This document shows, piece after piece, positions 21,671 through 35,171 of a stretch of DNA of 64,000 nucleotides. Both the position numbers and the translations under genes were made by a program. The first letter of the stretch is position 1; each line of letters starts with the position of its first letter. The notes under the pieces are model-generated. The model made no database searches, was not told where the DNA came from, and was given only the letters and a program-made list of their open reading frames with translations. Source of the DNA: Lepidodermella squamata (lineage: Eukaryota > Gastrotricha); contig JBLDXI010000003.1 of NCBI GenBank assembly GCA_047495785.1, forward strand, positions 992,001-1,056,000, in the 5' to 3' direction.

Positions 21671-24111
21671 TGACCCAGATTACCCCAAATGACGGTACTG
21701 CAGAGGACGATGTTGCCATAGTGAAAGTGGTGCGAATCATGGCGAAATAAGCCGTCCTGTCCCAGCGCATGGACAGGCCTGGGGTCCTGGCTAATCAGCG
21801 GAAAAATGGCATGTTCCGAGAGCAGCGGCGTATTGCTAGATCAACGTGGGATCTAGCCTAGTAGTAGTATTCGCATCTGGCACTACGCCGAGGCAGGGTA
21901 TAATACCGACCGGTTTTTTGTTGAAAAAACCACCCACTAGTTTAAACCGGTAAAAACCGGTAAAAACAACCTGTTTTATTTTAAACCTTTTTTCTTTTGC
22001 AATTTCATTATTTTTATTAAAGAAACACGTGTTTATTTTTTCATGATTGTCAGCGTCTTCATTTTATTCATTTTCTTACTTTTGTCTACCTAAGGATTTA
22101 CTCAATCTTCAAAGGTTCGCTGAATGCGAATACGAAACCCGAATTGGATGAATTTGATATCAAATTGAAGCTAGAGATCTGATACTGATACTGATATTAT
22201 GTCTAAGGGCGTGATTCAAACCGGTTCATCAAGCTGGTCAGGATCATAGCCCAGCGCCTAGTAAATGCCAGTGCAGTCGCTTCGCACAGAAATTTCCTCC
22301 GAAACTCGGTGATCAGCATTGCGGTTTGCACGAGCTGATTAGTGTTGCTGCCACCAGAATCGACTGCGTTTACAAGGAATAAATCACCGATGACGAGCGT
22401 GATTTCCATCAAAATAGAATTCGGTGCTAAAAAGGATCGATTTAGAAAGGAATTAAACAAACAAATTTGCCAAACGATTTTTTAATTGCAACAAAATTAT
22501 TTGAATCAGACACCATTGCGTGGTTAGGTATTTTATCCAGATTTCGAGCAGAAAATGGGTTTTTCTTCGGAAAATAACCAAACATGTGGGGAGAGGAATC
22601 CTCAACGGTGTGGAGGGCAAAACCTCGATTTCAGCCCTTGAAAATACCCCCGCGACGCCCTCGGGCATTTTCACATTTCTGCCCTCAACACCGTTAAGAA
22701 TTTCTTAATTTAAGCAATGGGGGTTCTATTCCGGCAATCAAAAGCGATGAAACGATTAAATATCTTGGCGTCACTTTCCATGATGAAAGTGTGTTCGACG
22801 AAGCAGCCGTCATCTCCGACCTGAAGGAACAACTAGAACTGCTAGCAAATTCGAATCTATCACTAGCAGACCCAATATTTTCTATTTTAATTAACTCAGT
22901 TCATCGGGCCAAAGCTTATTTATCCGTTTCAAACGGCGCCAATTAAAGCGAGGAAAACATTTTTGGAATCCGTTGACGTCATTATGCGTAGCGTCGTTGA
23001 AGAATGCGTCGGTTTTCCTACAAGCAGGCCCACTAGCTTCTTCTATGCAGCTCGTAAACATCGTGACCTTGGCCTTCCGAAAGCTACTTTATGAGAAAAA
23101 AGTAAATGAGAATGAAGAAACGTCTTTGTTTGTTTCTATTTCCGGTATCTGAGGATACAAGAAATGCGTGTATCCACTTTTATTTGAGCAATGACATGCG
23201 ATAAGTCAGCTTCACCGCAAATCTAAAGGATCAATTTTCATGATGAATCTGCGGTGATTGTGCAACCATGGTTTATTGCTCGCAAACGACATGTGAATCA
23301 TGGCGGAACAGGGCTATTTCGTGCAATGTATAGCGATAATGTGCGCGAACGACAGGGCGTACGGTGCATGAGAAGTCTACCCAAGGAAACCCCAAAAACC
23401 AAAAAGGGCATTTTGCCTGATAAATTCGGGACCGACTACACGCGGAAGCAACGCCAGCTCGTGGATCCTACTTCGAACACGGTGGCTATGCATTCTATGA
23501 GTAATAGCCAATCCACTTTTTACGCTGGATCTTTGACAAAACCATTTGGGCTGCACAGAAACTTTTTAAGAAGCCTAACCAACCAGGAGAGCCATTTTTC
23601 CTTCATTGGAGTTACATCTAGCTGATTCCGGCCTTGGGACCGATTCTAAGCATAGTTTTGGAAGGCCTTACATTGCCCTCAGGAAGAAGACTGTACGCTT
23701 GTCCACTGACGAATTCTACTAAGAAATGAGAAACGAGAACTTCGATTGAAGCCAGAACGGTCTTGTCAAAGATCCACCTTAAAAAGTGGATTGGCGATTC
23801 TGCAATTGTAAATTTCCGCAGAAAAAGGATTGGTGGGATCTGGGATACATTCTGGCTTCTATCAAAGGTAACGTTTCTAAATACATATACATTTCATGTA
23901 AAACATGAATTTTTTATTGCATTTATCCATGGAAGTAAAAGGATAATGACTTTCACAGACACAAATATAACCGAACCGGGTCAAGAGAATAATATGATAT
24001 AAGGCAATCTCTTATTCGCTTCAAGTATTACCGAAGCAATAATCAACCACATAAGAAACATTTAACCGATTTCTTAGGTTCTTAGGAAATAATGATCAAT
24101 GATTTCATCAA
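21671..24111. other. Intergenic with LINE relic and a fold-back; otherwise no gene
   Basis: Outside the LINE fragment at 22735-23095 and the small inverted repeat at about 22598-22700 (CTCAACGGTGT...ACACCGTTAAG), I see only unconvincing ORFs such as 23254-23625 (123 codons, no domain). Confidence 0.45.
22735..23095 (+). pseudogene. R2-like LINE reverse transcriptase fragment (post-thumb region)
   Basis: Reads IKSDETIKYLGVTFHDE...DLKEQLELLA...ILINSVH, then after a frameshift near 22910 IYPFQTAPIKARKTFLESVD...GFPTSRPTSFFYAARKHRDLGLPKA. YLGV and PTSFFYA..R..LGLP are characteristic of the RT C-terminal segment of R2/NeSL-type LINEs. The frameshift and truncation make it a dead copy. Confidence 0.65.
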
Positions 24112-27100
24112 TCAAGACAGTCCATCGTACTTCTGCACTCCATTAGTAGCAAATGCACTGAATGGGCCATTCCAGCCGGCCGGTAATGTTGGTTCTAGGC
24201 CTGCCCAATCCTCGGCATCATTATAATCATCTGCATTCCGATTGAAAGCTATTTCTTGAAAAGCCGGTGTCTGTACGGTTGTGTGAATTTGCATCTTATC
24301 CACAAACGCGCTTATCAACGATAGATCAAAGCCGTTAATACTGTTGTCAGGAAACAAAGTGGATTCGCCTGAGAAATTCGAAAAACCGCCTATACCATCG
24401 GTGGCGTTTGGCTGCAAGGGCTGATGATCCTCGCTGGCGCCATGAAAGTTATTCGCTGATGAGCCATTTTCGTCGTCATCGCTGTCCGGCTGATTGGAAT
24501 CCTCATTCTCGGCCATGAGCTCTTCTTCGTATTCCGCACTGACAGAATCTACAGCCATCCATCTTATAGATTTGTAATTCTCAGATCCTCTCGCTGCATA
24601 ACTGTTCTTACTTCGATCAGCTCTTTCCTTGTCGATTTCAGCAGTCAAATCTTTAACGCTTCGATTAGATGGCCAAAAGTACTTGAGGAAAGGAATACGC
24701 AAAATTGTGTATCCGAAAGTTGCACTGCCCATAGGTCGAAGCCATTCGTTGTCCTTGTAAGTTTCCACTGTGACTACAGAGTCTCTTACAATGGTGTGAC
24801 TAAAAACGCAGGATGGGTATAACAAAAACAAGGTAAATTATCAATTCAAATTACGGTATAACAACTTGGCCACGTTCGCTTTGACTGAAGCGAGCCAGAA
24901 ACTGAATTGAAATAAAATATTTAGAGTAACATGACGGACAATTATTGAATTTGCAACTGACCGTTCCAACACGTTTCTTCACAAAGGCAGATTTACTATA
25001 CGAGTGAGAAACAAATCCCGCGAATCCATCAGGCCAATAAGCTTTCAGCCAATCGGTGCATAGCAAATTCAAGGCATCATAGAACCATGCCCAAAAGCTG
25101 AAGGGTTCCTTGGGAGCTTTTCCAGCGTCAAAGTAAAGCTTCCCACTTTTCACCAACATGTCCCAGCTAATGATTTCGTCGTCAAAGCAAAGGCAAGAAT
25201 CGTAAGGTAAATCTTGCGGATGATTAGCGGCAGAAAAAGGGCATGGTGGACACGGCGTGGGTGCGAACATACGTTCAGCCAAAAAGTGTATATTTTCTGG
25301 CTTCAGTCCGCTGCCAAGCCGATATGTCCAGAACCCATTCAAGAGACGTTTCACATCCTTCCACGAAGCCTCATTAGGTAGCGGGATAGGTTGCTGTCAA
25401 AGAATTCAAAAAGAGTACAATATCTGATGAACAATTTCATTATAATATTACCTGAATGTCAAAGAAGATTCGCATGATGGTAGGCATGCAGAATGGGAGA
25501 AAATCGTTTGACTGCAACATTTCATATCTCGAAAGAATTGTATCTAAACGGACGTAACTATCGTTTTCGAAGCAGGAACACTTCACACCCGAGTGAGTTG
25601 AGTTCAATGGACATGATCTCATAGGTTGGTTGGCGACCTGTATCGCTAAATAATGCCAGGTAGCCTCTGTCAGCGGTTCTCGTCCAAGGCTACTCCAAGC
25701 GGCCTCAACGCTGTGTTTGACTTCTTTCCACTTGGCAACATTCAACCGTAAGGGACTCTGATAGTTAGATTATTAGGGCAGGTAAGATTAAAATGCCTGA
25801 CAACGTACATTTGCTGCAAAATAATTGCCCCAAGCCACAGCGATATCAGCATCAATTCGCTGACTGGGATGCACTATTAGAGAAATAGGTAGCGATACTG
25901 TGCTGATACTCCACGGCTCTGGGAATTGTTGCCATATGAAAATTGGCAGTTGTGAAGAGAATGAAAACTGGAGGCACAGCTTTTTCTCAACAACAGAATG
26001 TCCATCTTTAGCCGCCATTTGGTCGCCTTCCAATTTTCGCTTGGCACCTTTTTTCTTCTTTCCATCCTCCGTCTTTTCTATTCGAAGATATTCAACTGCA
26101 GCCACGCAGTGACCTAATGATGAGAGGCAAACAAATGAATTCATAACGAGGATGAAACATTCCTACCGGTTTCCGGTTTGTAGACAAGAACAGTTTCCAT
26201 TTTAGTGACGAAGTTGTTCACTTCCACCTTAAATTGCGATGTTGGCAGCCGATCGTCGTCGTTTACCAGGTTGATGATAACCTTGACGTTTTCTGCTTTT
26301 ATCCATGGTTCTACTTCAGCTTTAGCTTGCTTTGCCGGGCGTGACGCAACACTTTCTGCGTCATCGCTCTCAGGCAAAACTGATGTGTTTGTCTTATCGT
26401 AGTTGGCCGGCAAGAAACGCGCATTACGCTCGATAGAACAGGCTTTGATGCCGAGCTGACGCCATGCGTTTTGAAGAAACTGGTACGAAGAGTCTAGCAA
26501 CTGTAGATCGATCTGTAATTAACGAGAGCTTATTGACAATTCTTTAACAGCTTCACAATTATTACCGGAAATCGGGGAACTGGCAGGAGAAAAGACGGTG
26601 TTTTACCGCCGGCATGTTTTACCGATTGTGGACGGAAAATGACCGACGGGCAGAGTAATCGAACTGACGGAGCTGGAAAACGGGCGGCGCTCGTTCTAGC
26701 TATTTGAGGATGCCAGTTGGTGACAAGGCCATTTTTCACAAAGAAATCGATGAAAATATGCTGGCACGTGACGGCTAGCGCCTGCAATTTTCGGCCAAAG
26801 TTTTGGTCCATCCATGCGACTTGAGCGGCGAAGTGGAGTCTTGCTACATCTCTCTCCAATATTTGAGCAGCGGCATCATATGCGCCCTGAAGATGGTCTA
26901 AATCAGTGGTTGGTACCCTGCCAAATGAAATTTCAATTTTTTGACGTTCGAACAGTCTCATGTAGGCTGTAATGCTACAGATTGTCCGGTGCACGAAAGG
27001 CATGTATTGTCGGGTTGCTGCCATCAGCTGCTGAGTTATTGGATGAACCGACCCTAATGGCACATTGGGTTCGATGGCATTAGCAAGGCGACAGCTGGCG

Positions 27101-27694
27101 CGACCTAGCGCATCAACGGCTGTTTCGAAGTTTTCGAATTGGACCTCTGGAGCTGCACCATCTACATCTCTGATTAAATGAGGTCTTATTAGGCTCTCGA
27201 AATACAGATTGCTCTCTTTTAGAAGTTGGCTTTTTAACTTGCTGAGGAACGTCAACGCCCCTTGCTCATCCAAAGCCTGAAAAAAGACATGGGTAATACT
27301 TTTTTTTCGTATAGATCTCAGGTTTACTACCGAAAGCTGGTCAACGTATTTCGAGCCATTCCTGTGCAAGACCTCAATTGCATCGTTTAGGAAATGACGC
27401 ACCTAAAACAGACTGATTGCACACTGCATTGACTGGTGGGAGATTCTCTTACCTCATGGTAGCACAGAATATCACCATAGAACAACAGCCTTAAGTAACA
27501 ATAAGGTAACGCTTTCAGTTTTCCATTTTTAGAGAAATGTCTCACCATGAGCTGCTGGTGGAGCTAATCCAGTCAGCTAAAGCTATTCGACGTTGCAACT
27601 CCCCGCTACTCTCATAAACTATGTCAATTAATAAACCTTCAGTGCTGGTATTTTGCTGAAGCCACCATTCCAATTGTGACTTGTTCAGAGGCAT
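24112..27694 (-). CDS. STAT: STAT-family transcription factor, paralogue B
   Basis: Ten exons with the same phases as paralogue A: 27694-27546, 27489-27453, 27402-27331, 27276-26566, 26512-26167, 26113-25809, 25757-25452, 25393-24962, 24901-24855, 24799-24112 (1030 residues). N-terminal helix RRIALADWIS; coiled coil with DHLQGAYDAAAQ; DNA-binding region including a basic KKKKGAKRKLEGD insert; two linker-type exons (KWKEVK...LTEATWHYLA and SWKDVK...LKPENIHFLAERM); SH2 (FSFWAWF...GFVS; FLARFSQSERGQ with the key Arg); candidate phospho-Tyr ENYKSIRW; acidic tail. The C-terminal exon is very close to paralogue A over its first half, then diverges, as expected of an activation domain under looser constraint. 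No disrupting mutation was seen. Confidence 0.82.
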
Positions 27695-27869
27695 CTAAGA
27701 CTTTAGTTCTTCAATGATACGACGGCTGAAATTACATAAAAAATTTGATTCTTCTAATAACCGCCATAGGATTTATACCTAGAACGATAACATGTATTTC
27801 CTTGGAAATCGAGCCGCGATAAGGAAGGATTCCTTTCTTATCGCGGCTGGTAGCAGCGGGGGTGTCGAT

Positions 27870-27979
27870 GGCGTTCGCGTAATAATGCTCTGGGTGAGCT
27901 GAAAATAGCTAAAAAAGTAGCTAAAATGCATGCAAAAAGTAGCAACGCTATTTTAAAAGAGTATTATTACGCGAATGCC
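27870..27979. mobile_element. 110-bp MITE with 22-bp TIR
   Basis: Ends GGCGTTCGCGTAATAATGCT and the complement of AGAGTATTATTACGCGAATG match with two substitutions over 22 bp. It is inserted in the 5' flank of STAT B at a position where the A and fragment copies lack it. Confidence 0.8.
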
Positions 27980-28195
27980 CTGTACTTGAGATAATTCATG
28001 GGAGAACTTTGAGCTGATTCATAATCCAAAAAAGCTCATTTCTATTTTTTTATTGTTTCAATTCTAGAGGTAACATATCGGTGATTGTGTCGGTTAACTG
28101 TGTTTAGTTGAAGAACAAAACGAAACGCGTTAGAGTCCGCAATGGGTAGGTTGATCTGAGCAAATCGAAACTGGTGTTCTTTATCAATTGAATGG

Positions 28196-30973
28196 TCATT
28201 GCATTTCGTTATCGCTGGTGTCGCTTTCGTCAACGCCTATCCAGCGCAGTGGCTTGTAACCTTCCTCGCCCTGTGGCTTGGGGTTAATCGTTACTAAGTT
28301 GAGGCTGAGAACTCTTGTTAGGATATCCTTTTTCGGGTACATAGATGGCCACCAGCATTCTAGCGGCTTGACATCGATGATTCTCTGTGCAAAAAGTTTG
28401 ACATCCTGGCTAGGTTGGATAGTACGATCCTTGAATGCCTTTACCAGTAAGACATTATTCGATGAAAGCATGCAATACCTAAGGCCGAAAGGATATTAAA
28501 CAGATCATGTTTGATGTAATTTCTTACGGAAAGGCGATTTGCCCCAAGTCATTCAGGCTAAATCTAAGAACAAACTACAGAGAAATATATAGTTAACAGT
28601 TAAAATGAGATAAAAACACGACTCACAGCGCCCGGGTGGCTATGAACCAAAGCACTCTCGCAATACTGCTGGGAAACAAATCCCAACAGCAATTCAGGCC
28701 AGAAAGGCTTCAGCAATGGACTACTGACTAGTTTGACGTAGGAAAAAAACCATTCCCAAAAACTAAATTTGAGCAAATCTGGTTGTCTTGGCTTGGCATT
28801 CGAACCTTGGTGAGGTCTCGCCTTCAACCTGTCCTTAGTTAGCTTTTTCCACGAGACAGCTACGCTGTCGTAACAGCTGCATGCTGAAGCATTTAAATTG
28901 GTATTAGCGAACGCAAATGGGCAAGACTGGCGCTCTTCCCCAAACAGCCGCTCAGCCAGCAGATGGATATTCTCAGGCTTCAGTCCAGAACCACAAGCCC
29001 AGTTCCAGTAGCTATTAAGCATGCATTTCACGTCCCGCCAGTAGGCAGTTTCAGGAACACGAAAGGACGGGGAGCGTGCCTACAAATCAAAAAATCGAAA
29101 AAAATCCTTTAAAATCTATAGTCTCTCTTACGATCTTGGAAAAATAGTTATCCCATAAGATCGTCACAGTTGCATTTGAAATCTGATTGTTATGCACAGT
29201 TACAACGATTGGCAAAGATAAGGTTCTCGCGAGTGCACGGCTATTTGGATTGGACGATGGGTTGGGTTGCGGCAGGAAAACTTCAGACAACGCTATGGTA
29301 CTCTCGAACACTAGGCAAATCTTTTCTTCAACAACTCGATGCTGAGTTCTCGCGCTTGCGCTTGTTGATGCTTCACTACCAGATGTAGCGCGTTCCCGTT
29401 TGTAGTTCTTCAAGTAAAGCTTATCCAAAGCTGCAACACAACGGTTTTTGGCAGGGTGGTATACCCAGTTGGAGGTTTTGATGTGCTGTCCTCTAGTCGA
29501 GTTTTCATCTTTTGAGACCGTTGATTCGTCGCAATAGTAAACTTGCACATTAGCATTCGTTGCCATGATCCATTTTTCCCCGTTTCCAGCATTCCGCTTC
29601 GCTGACGAAGCCATCCTCCGCAAAGGTTGACTAGCATTTGAGGACGAGGCTGAGTTTAAGCTCAATTCTAGGACACCCTGAGCTGACTCTTTTTTAGCAA
29701 GAAACTCGCAATCTAGCTTGAAATTTGCTTCGACGAATTGAGAAGTAATCAAATTTGAGTGATGAACTCCTAAACTCCTGGTGGTGTAACTTGTAACACC
29801 TTCGTCAATCTGAGAAAATAGAACAGTGCAAATAATTCTAATCAGGTTGTAATCGCAATCAAATTACGGAAGATATTGGCCATTGAAAAAGCGGACCGAG
29901 CTCAAGCTGTGATAAAGAGCTGGCATAGTACTGATGCAAGAGGTTTTCACGGCAAAAGATCAAGCTAGGGCATAGCATCCGAACGACAGGTGTGATGGAA
30001 AAACGACACTTATTTTCAGAAGATATCTTGCGAACAATTTGTGCCATCTGCTCCTCCAGAAGCATGCACTTGTTCACCAAGAAGTTCCTTAGAAAATCAA
30101 GTAGCACGTTAATTAGATCCCTCAAGGAAGCAGCCATTTCCGCTAAGTTGTGATCCGCGGCAAAGTGTAGCCCCAGTTCCAGCCTTGGCAAGGTTTTCGA
30201 GACGGTCTGGGCTACAGCGTCATAAGCCCCTTGCAAATGATCAGCGCTAGTCGTTACTAGCTCAGCGAAGGTCAAACGTGCTATTTGCCTATTAAATAGG
30301 TGCATATAGTTTGTGAATGTCGTGCGGCATGCCGAGATAGCAAGCTTCATGTCCTCCGCGCAAGTTGTAATTCCTATCCTGATGCGGTCAAGGCTACTAG
30401 CGTCGAAGAATCGGCCGCCCATGGTGATATCGCTGAGAACTACAGCAACGTGGAAGCTGGATTGGACAAAGCTTTCCGTCGCATTTTCAAAGTTCGTATC
30501 AGTGAAGGCTCTCATTGGTTCATCAACAGCGGATAGGAAGCTTGGATTCACAAAATACTTATCGTACTCATTGCTTTCAATTAGCAGACAGTGGCGTAAG
30601 GCTGTCAGGTAAGAAGAGGATTTCGTTTCATCAGCCAGCAAGTTCTTGAGTGAAATAACCAATTTTGTTTCGAAATTAAAAATTATTTAGGTCAATTTAC
30701 CTCGAATGATCGAATGATAGAGTAATGTCTCGAATTGTTCTCATCACCAGATAGAAAGTTGATCGCCCTCTGAATCACAGTCCTTGACTGTGAAACTGTC
30801 TGCCCACTGATTCTAAACCAGTTATCGCCATGAATAGTGATCCAAGGTGCGAGAGCTATCCTAGGCTCCAAATTTAGCCCATTCTGTGCGTATATACCTT
30901 CCAACACATGTTTGTTTGAGCTATTGTGCCATAAATTCAATTGAAAGCCGTCGATAGGCATCAGCAACTTCAC
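28196..30973 (-). CDS. STAT: STAT-family transcription factor, paralogue C (divergent)
   Basis: Six exons: 30973-30701, 30644-29868, 29809-29132, 29079-28627, 28574-28528, 28478-28196 (836 residues), all in phase. The N-terminal domain is encoded by one exon where A and B use three. Motifs: RIALAPWI; FNRQIARLTF...DHLQGAYDAVAQ (coiled coil); SLPIVVTVHNNQ...ILWDNYFSK (DNA-binding); YWRDVK...LKPENIHLLAERLFG (single linker); FSFWEWF...GFVSQQ; FVLRFSLNDLGQIAF (SH2 with conserved Arg); AQRIIDVKPLECWWPSMYPKKD; EEGYKPLRWIGVDES (clear phospho-Tyr tail). It lacks the extra linker exon and the long acidic tail, so it is closer to a canonical STAT layout. The ATG could instead be at 30961 (MPIDG), which aligns with the A/B start. 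Confidence 0.82.
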
Positions 30974-32180
30974 GTAGCAATGCTGGGTTGGTAAATTTTT
31001 CGCTATATAAGCGCTATTTAGCCGCGAGTAGAAAGTTCGTCATTTGTACCACAGAAATGTGCTATTAATTACGCTTAAACGGGTTTGTACTGAGATATCG
31101 CGTGCTATTTTCAAAATAAGCGTGGCGGGAATTCCGCGGAAAAAGATTTGCGACGTTTAGGCGATAAGGTACTCAATAGCGAAACACCCACTCAATTTAA
31201 CTGCCAGTCCAATTCTATGGAAAAACAAGTATTATTTATGTCTCAAAACCTGCTCATTCTCTAAAAATAATTGATAAGGAAACCAATGTGACTAATGACT
31301 AACCATGCATTCTTTTACTTTTTCTCAAAAAGTAAATGACAATGAAAAAACGCGGATAGCCTTGTTTTCGCTTCCTCTGAAAATAAGTTTATCGCCCACG
31401 ATTGTACAGTGACCATTCGCTGTGAATAGCCCTACTGAGCGTTTATTTTGTTCCCGATATTGGCGGATACAAAAGGTGTCCAAACTGCATTGACAAGAAT
31501 GGCAGATTAAATCTCCTATTGTACTGGACGACTTTCATAAAAATACAGGAAATTATACATTTTCAACCAATTTATTTATCAGGGTCCAAAATTACGGTCT
31601 ACAAACGAGGGAGTTCTTTTCAGGAGGGTGCCACTAACGAGGGAGCACTGTAATTGAAATTGAAAAAGCGTGTGTTTTACTTTTTCGACTGAACATCGAA
31701 TCTGTTATCCTTTCCTCGTGTTTTCTCGTTTATAGACATTGAGGCACACGGCGTAGACCGTAGGCATTACTTCGTTTTTCTCACCTTCAGGCTTGTTTTA
31801 TCGTATTGTGATACTGATATGAGTAGTCTGTGTCGATCAGGCTGCTTCCATAATTTACCATGATCGTTACACACGTTCCTGACTGCGGAGGCGAAGCCGA
31901 ATAAGCTTCGTGTGGCACGTTCATTAATTATTGCTTTTGAATACATTGAGCACAGACAAATTTCTTCGACTTTTCCCCCAAGTGTTGCGTAGCGTTATCA
32001 AGTAGCTCAGTGATAATCGAAGATTTCCTTAGACCTTAGGCTGAAGACGTAATAATGCTGGGAGCGAATCCAGTACGAATCCAGTATTTACAGCGCGATT
32101 TTAAAGCGATCAATATCAGTTATGCTTCTGTGCGCTCAGACATTTCACTGTACCTGCGATGTTTCATCATTTTTAGGACA
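30974..32180. other. Intergenic with a transposon-end relic
   Basis: At about 31575-31716 a sequence containing ACGAGGGAGTTC...ACGAGGGAGCACTG is present; it is the inverted counterpart of 41343-41495 and represents one end of the element at 41407-43336 plus 64 bp of flank. No gene seen. Confidence 0.5.
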
Positions 32181-34723
32181 ATGTTTAGCTATAATTCAAA
32201 GCTGCTTGTCTTTCTCATTGGGTCAGTAGAATCCGTCATTCTTATGAATTCTTCCATGCCGGATTCGATCAGCATCGCAGATAAGCTTTCATCAAACAGA
32301 ACCGTCTTATCCGTAATAGCATCAATAATGTACTCTGGAATGGTTCCTTTAGGCCCAACAACTATCGTAGCCGCTCGTTTAGCTCTGCGAAAGCTTCGTG
32401 AACAGCCAAACTGGCTGTCGAACTACGACTTGGCTTTCGATCTTATCGACGATCAAGCTGATGACGCGCTTTACCTGTCCGCACTAATGCAGAAACTGCT
32501 TAATCAAGATGCAAGCAAAGCTTACTTACCAATTGTGGCCTTGGCTGAATATTGCAATATGGGCCAGCTTGCGGCGTCGTACATAATGCCATCTTTCAAC
32601 TTACTTGGGGCAAGTTTTACAGTCTATCCCTGAAGATTCTGAACTAAGGTTCAGGGTGAGGCTGGGAAAGGGGGAGGGGCATACCTCTTGTTTTGTAGCC
32701 TACTCCTTAAAATAAGTCTTCGTTAATTTCTTTCCAGATTGCCGCCTATCCACTAGAGCCTAAAATGTGCTATGAACGCCCCAAATTTCCGAACCTAGTC
32801 GCATTAGGAGAACGGCAAGATTATGTCGCAACAGCTATTGCATCAGTAGTCGAGAAAATCGGCTGGAAACGCATTTCAATCATAAGCGACACTAATACCT
32901 ACAACAACGTCATTGATGGATTCGTCGTTGATGAAATGGAAGCTCGTAACATAACAATAGCCTACATGGCGAAAATCCGCGAAAATACAGAGGATCTGTA
33001 CGAGCTTGAATCTACTTTCCAAGAACTTCTAAAAAGGCAGCCGCGAATTATTTTATTGAATTCTGTCAGTAGTGTTTTGGTTGGATGCTTCTTACATCGA
33101 TATGGCCTTTTCGGCCCTGGTTACGTGCACCTTCACTATTCATGGAATTCATATAGCGAAAACTCAGAAATTCCTCCTTTGGTTGAGCCTTGGTGTACAA
33201 AGGCAATGTTGATTGACGTTTTAGCGACAACTATTTTCTACGGCGATGCTCCTATTGGCGATATTTTCGGGCCTAATTTAACCGATTCGGTAGGTATGAC
33301 TATCAAGCGGTTCTATGACCTCGTGTCAACAAGCGTTGACCAGCCTGAACTCGCAGTCGGCTGGGAATACTGGATTCCAACCTACTACGACCGTTTCATA
33401 ATGATAGGGCTGATTTTGAACGAGACTGAAAATATCTTAAAAACTCGACTCAACTCCACGCTGGGCGAGTGGACGACAGATTCTGAAAAATTCCAGAAAT
33501 ATGGCTCGTTGATCGTCAACATAATGATCGAGGCAACAAGCCGTGTTGAGGGTCTAGGACTGAAAGGTGACTACAGTTACAACATGACGAACCACTGGTC
33601 TACAGGGAGCATGCCTATTATCTTCAGGCAAATCGCAATGAACGAGTTCCGGAACGAAAGCTTTTCCACTACTATCGGCTATTACAAGTCTAACCGTAAA
33701 CCAGAGACAGTTGTTATACATTGGGACCTGATAAAATGGCGAACCTTGGGGAACTCCATACCCAGGGATTCTGTCATTACGCTCCCCATGTCTCAGGCTA
33801 TATTGTCAGTTGCAGCAGGTTCTGCGATAATCGTCATAGCGAGCCTCATTTTAGTCATAGGTATACTTATTTTCATCCGGCAAATCAGATTACTGGTCCA
33901 GGACAATAAGAAGACGCTACCTTATATGCTAATCGTTATCGGCGATTCTAGTCTAAGCCTGGCTGCGGTAGCGTTTGGCATCGAATCAATGGACACAAGC
34001 ATGTTGGAACTATGCACTCTGCAGACTTTCTTCGCTTTTTGTGGACTAACCGCCATTTCCGCCGGATGCTATGCAAAATTGCAAAATTTTCAATGTATAA
34101 TGGCAGGAATAGCTTCGACTACGCCAAGGCCGAAAACTGCATCGCTATTCTCTTATAGACCTTCCAGAGCGAGCTCCTCAAAAAGACGGCGTGACAGTAC
34201 TGCGCAAGTTATGTGCCGCAGTAAATTTTGGGATAAAATAGCCTACGTCACGGCTCCTCTTTCCCTTACGCTGCTCATCATATGCTTGGCTATAGCCCGA
34301 GACTTGAATGAAACTCATCAACTCCCGGTATTTTATTCAGAGAACGACAGCAGCTTGGCTTACAAGCCATACGTAACATATTGCCAACCTCTGAAAGCTC
34401 TGATTTCAAACAAAGTAACCCTTGCCTTGATTATTTTGGCAACCGCAGTCGCCATTACCCCGATACTTCTCAGCTTATTCATTGCTTTATCGTTGAATTC
34501 CTCAATCAAATCAAAAGAAGCTTACATGGATCGCGAATTAGTTCGCGAGGTGAAGCTTGTCGCGGTTTTCATCTATTCTTTAGTAATCATATTCATCGCG
34601 GTGATTTTTATAGGCATTCTGTTGGCGAATGATCGGCTATCTTTGATATATTTGATCCCACTTGTGTCAATAACGCTTTCCGTTATTAACCTTACAATGT
34701 TTTGCAAATACTTCACACATTAG
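32181..34723 (+). CDS. Family C (GABA-B receptor-like) GPCR, copy 1
   Basis: Two exons, 32181-32621 and 32738-34723 (808 residues). A hydrophobic start (MFSYNSKLLVFLIG) is a probable signal peptide; the start is chosen because copy 2 begins at the same place. A Venus-flytrap ligand-binding domain follows: VAARLALRKLREQPNWL, then ADDALYLSALMQKLL in lobe 1, EKIGWKRISIISDTN at the hinge, and several N-glycosylation sequons. Seven hydrophobic segments lie between about residues 490 and 805; CTLQTFFAFCGLTAIS...YAKLQ is TM3-like. Metazoan members bind GABA or other small ligands and couple to G proteins. The ligand here is unknown. The donor at 32622 (ACA|gtctat) is weak, so the exon 1 end is less certain. 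Confidence 0.78.
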
Positions 34724-35171
34724 CACTGTTCATATTTTTGTTCACGATACATAATAAAGATTTTAGAATCTCGTCTATAACAAAAATAATTTTATGACCT
34801 AATTTTCGCTTCGGACAGTGCAATCAAAGTTGCCCTTGGAACTGAGACAAGTTTGGCCAGGCAGTCATGATTCGTCACTGGCTCTCCAACCGCCTTCTAT
34901 AAATGCAACCCTCGATACGCGCATTTGCATGGATCCCGCCTCCCCTTGGTATAACAAGTATATATCGAGTTCTATAATCAGTCTGTGCCTCAGTAAACAA
35001 CGATGTTGATAAGAATCGTAACGCGGAAAATTGCAGGGTTTGATCGAAAAGTCGCCTTCCTCTAGACGTCTGTGAACCAAGGAATGTTTTCACTTCGGTC
35101 CTACTTAAAAAGGTCAGATTTTGTAAAACAGGAACATAGTCACGCTTTTTCAACTGTTAGTAATTACAAGA
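34724..35171 (+). promoter_or_regulatory. Promoter region of secreted-protein gene 1
   Basis: About 34865-35030 is strongly conserved with 40235-40375 (and its duplicate at 43895-44035), both upstream of the paralogous secreted genes. The conserved block includes GCGCATTTGCATGGATC / GCACATTTGCGTGGATC and a TATA-like stretch (AAGTATATATCGAG / AAGTATATACCGAG). Conservation outside coding sequence suggests shared regulatory input. Confidence 0.5.
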
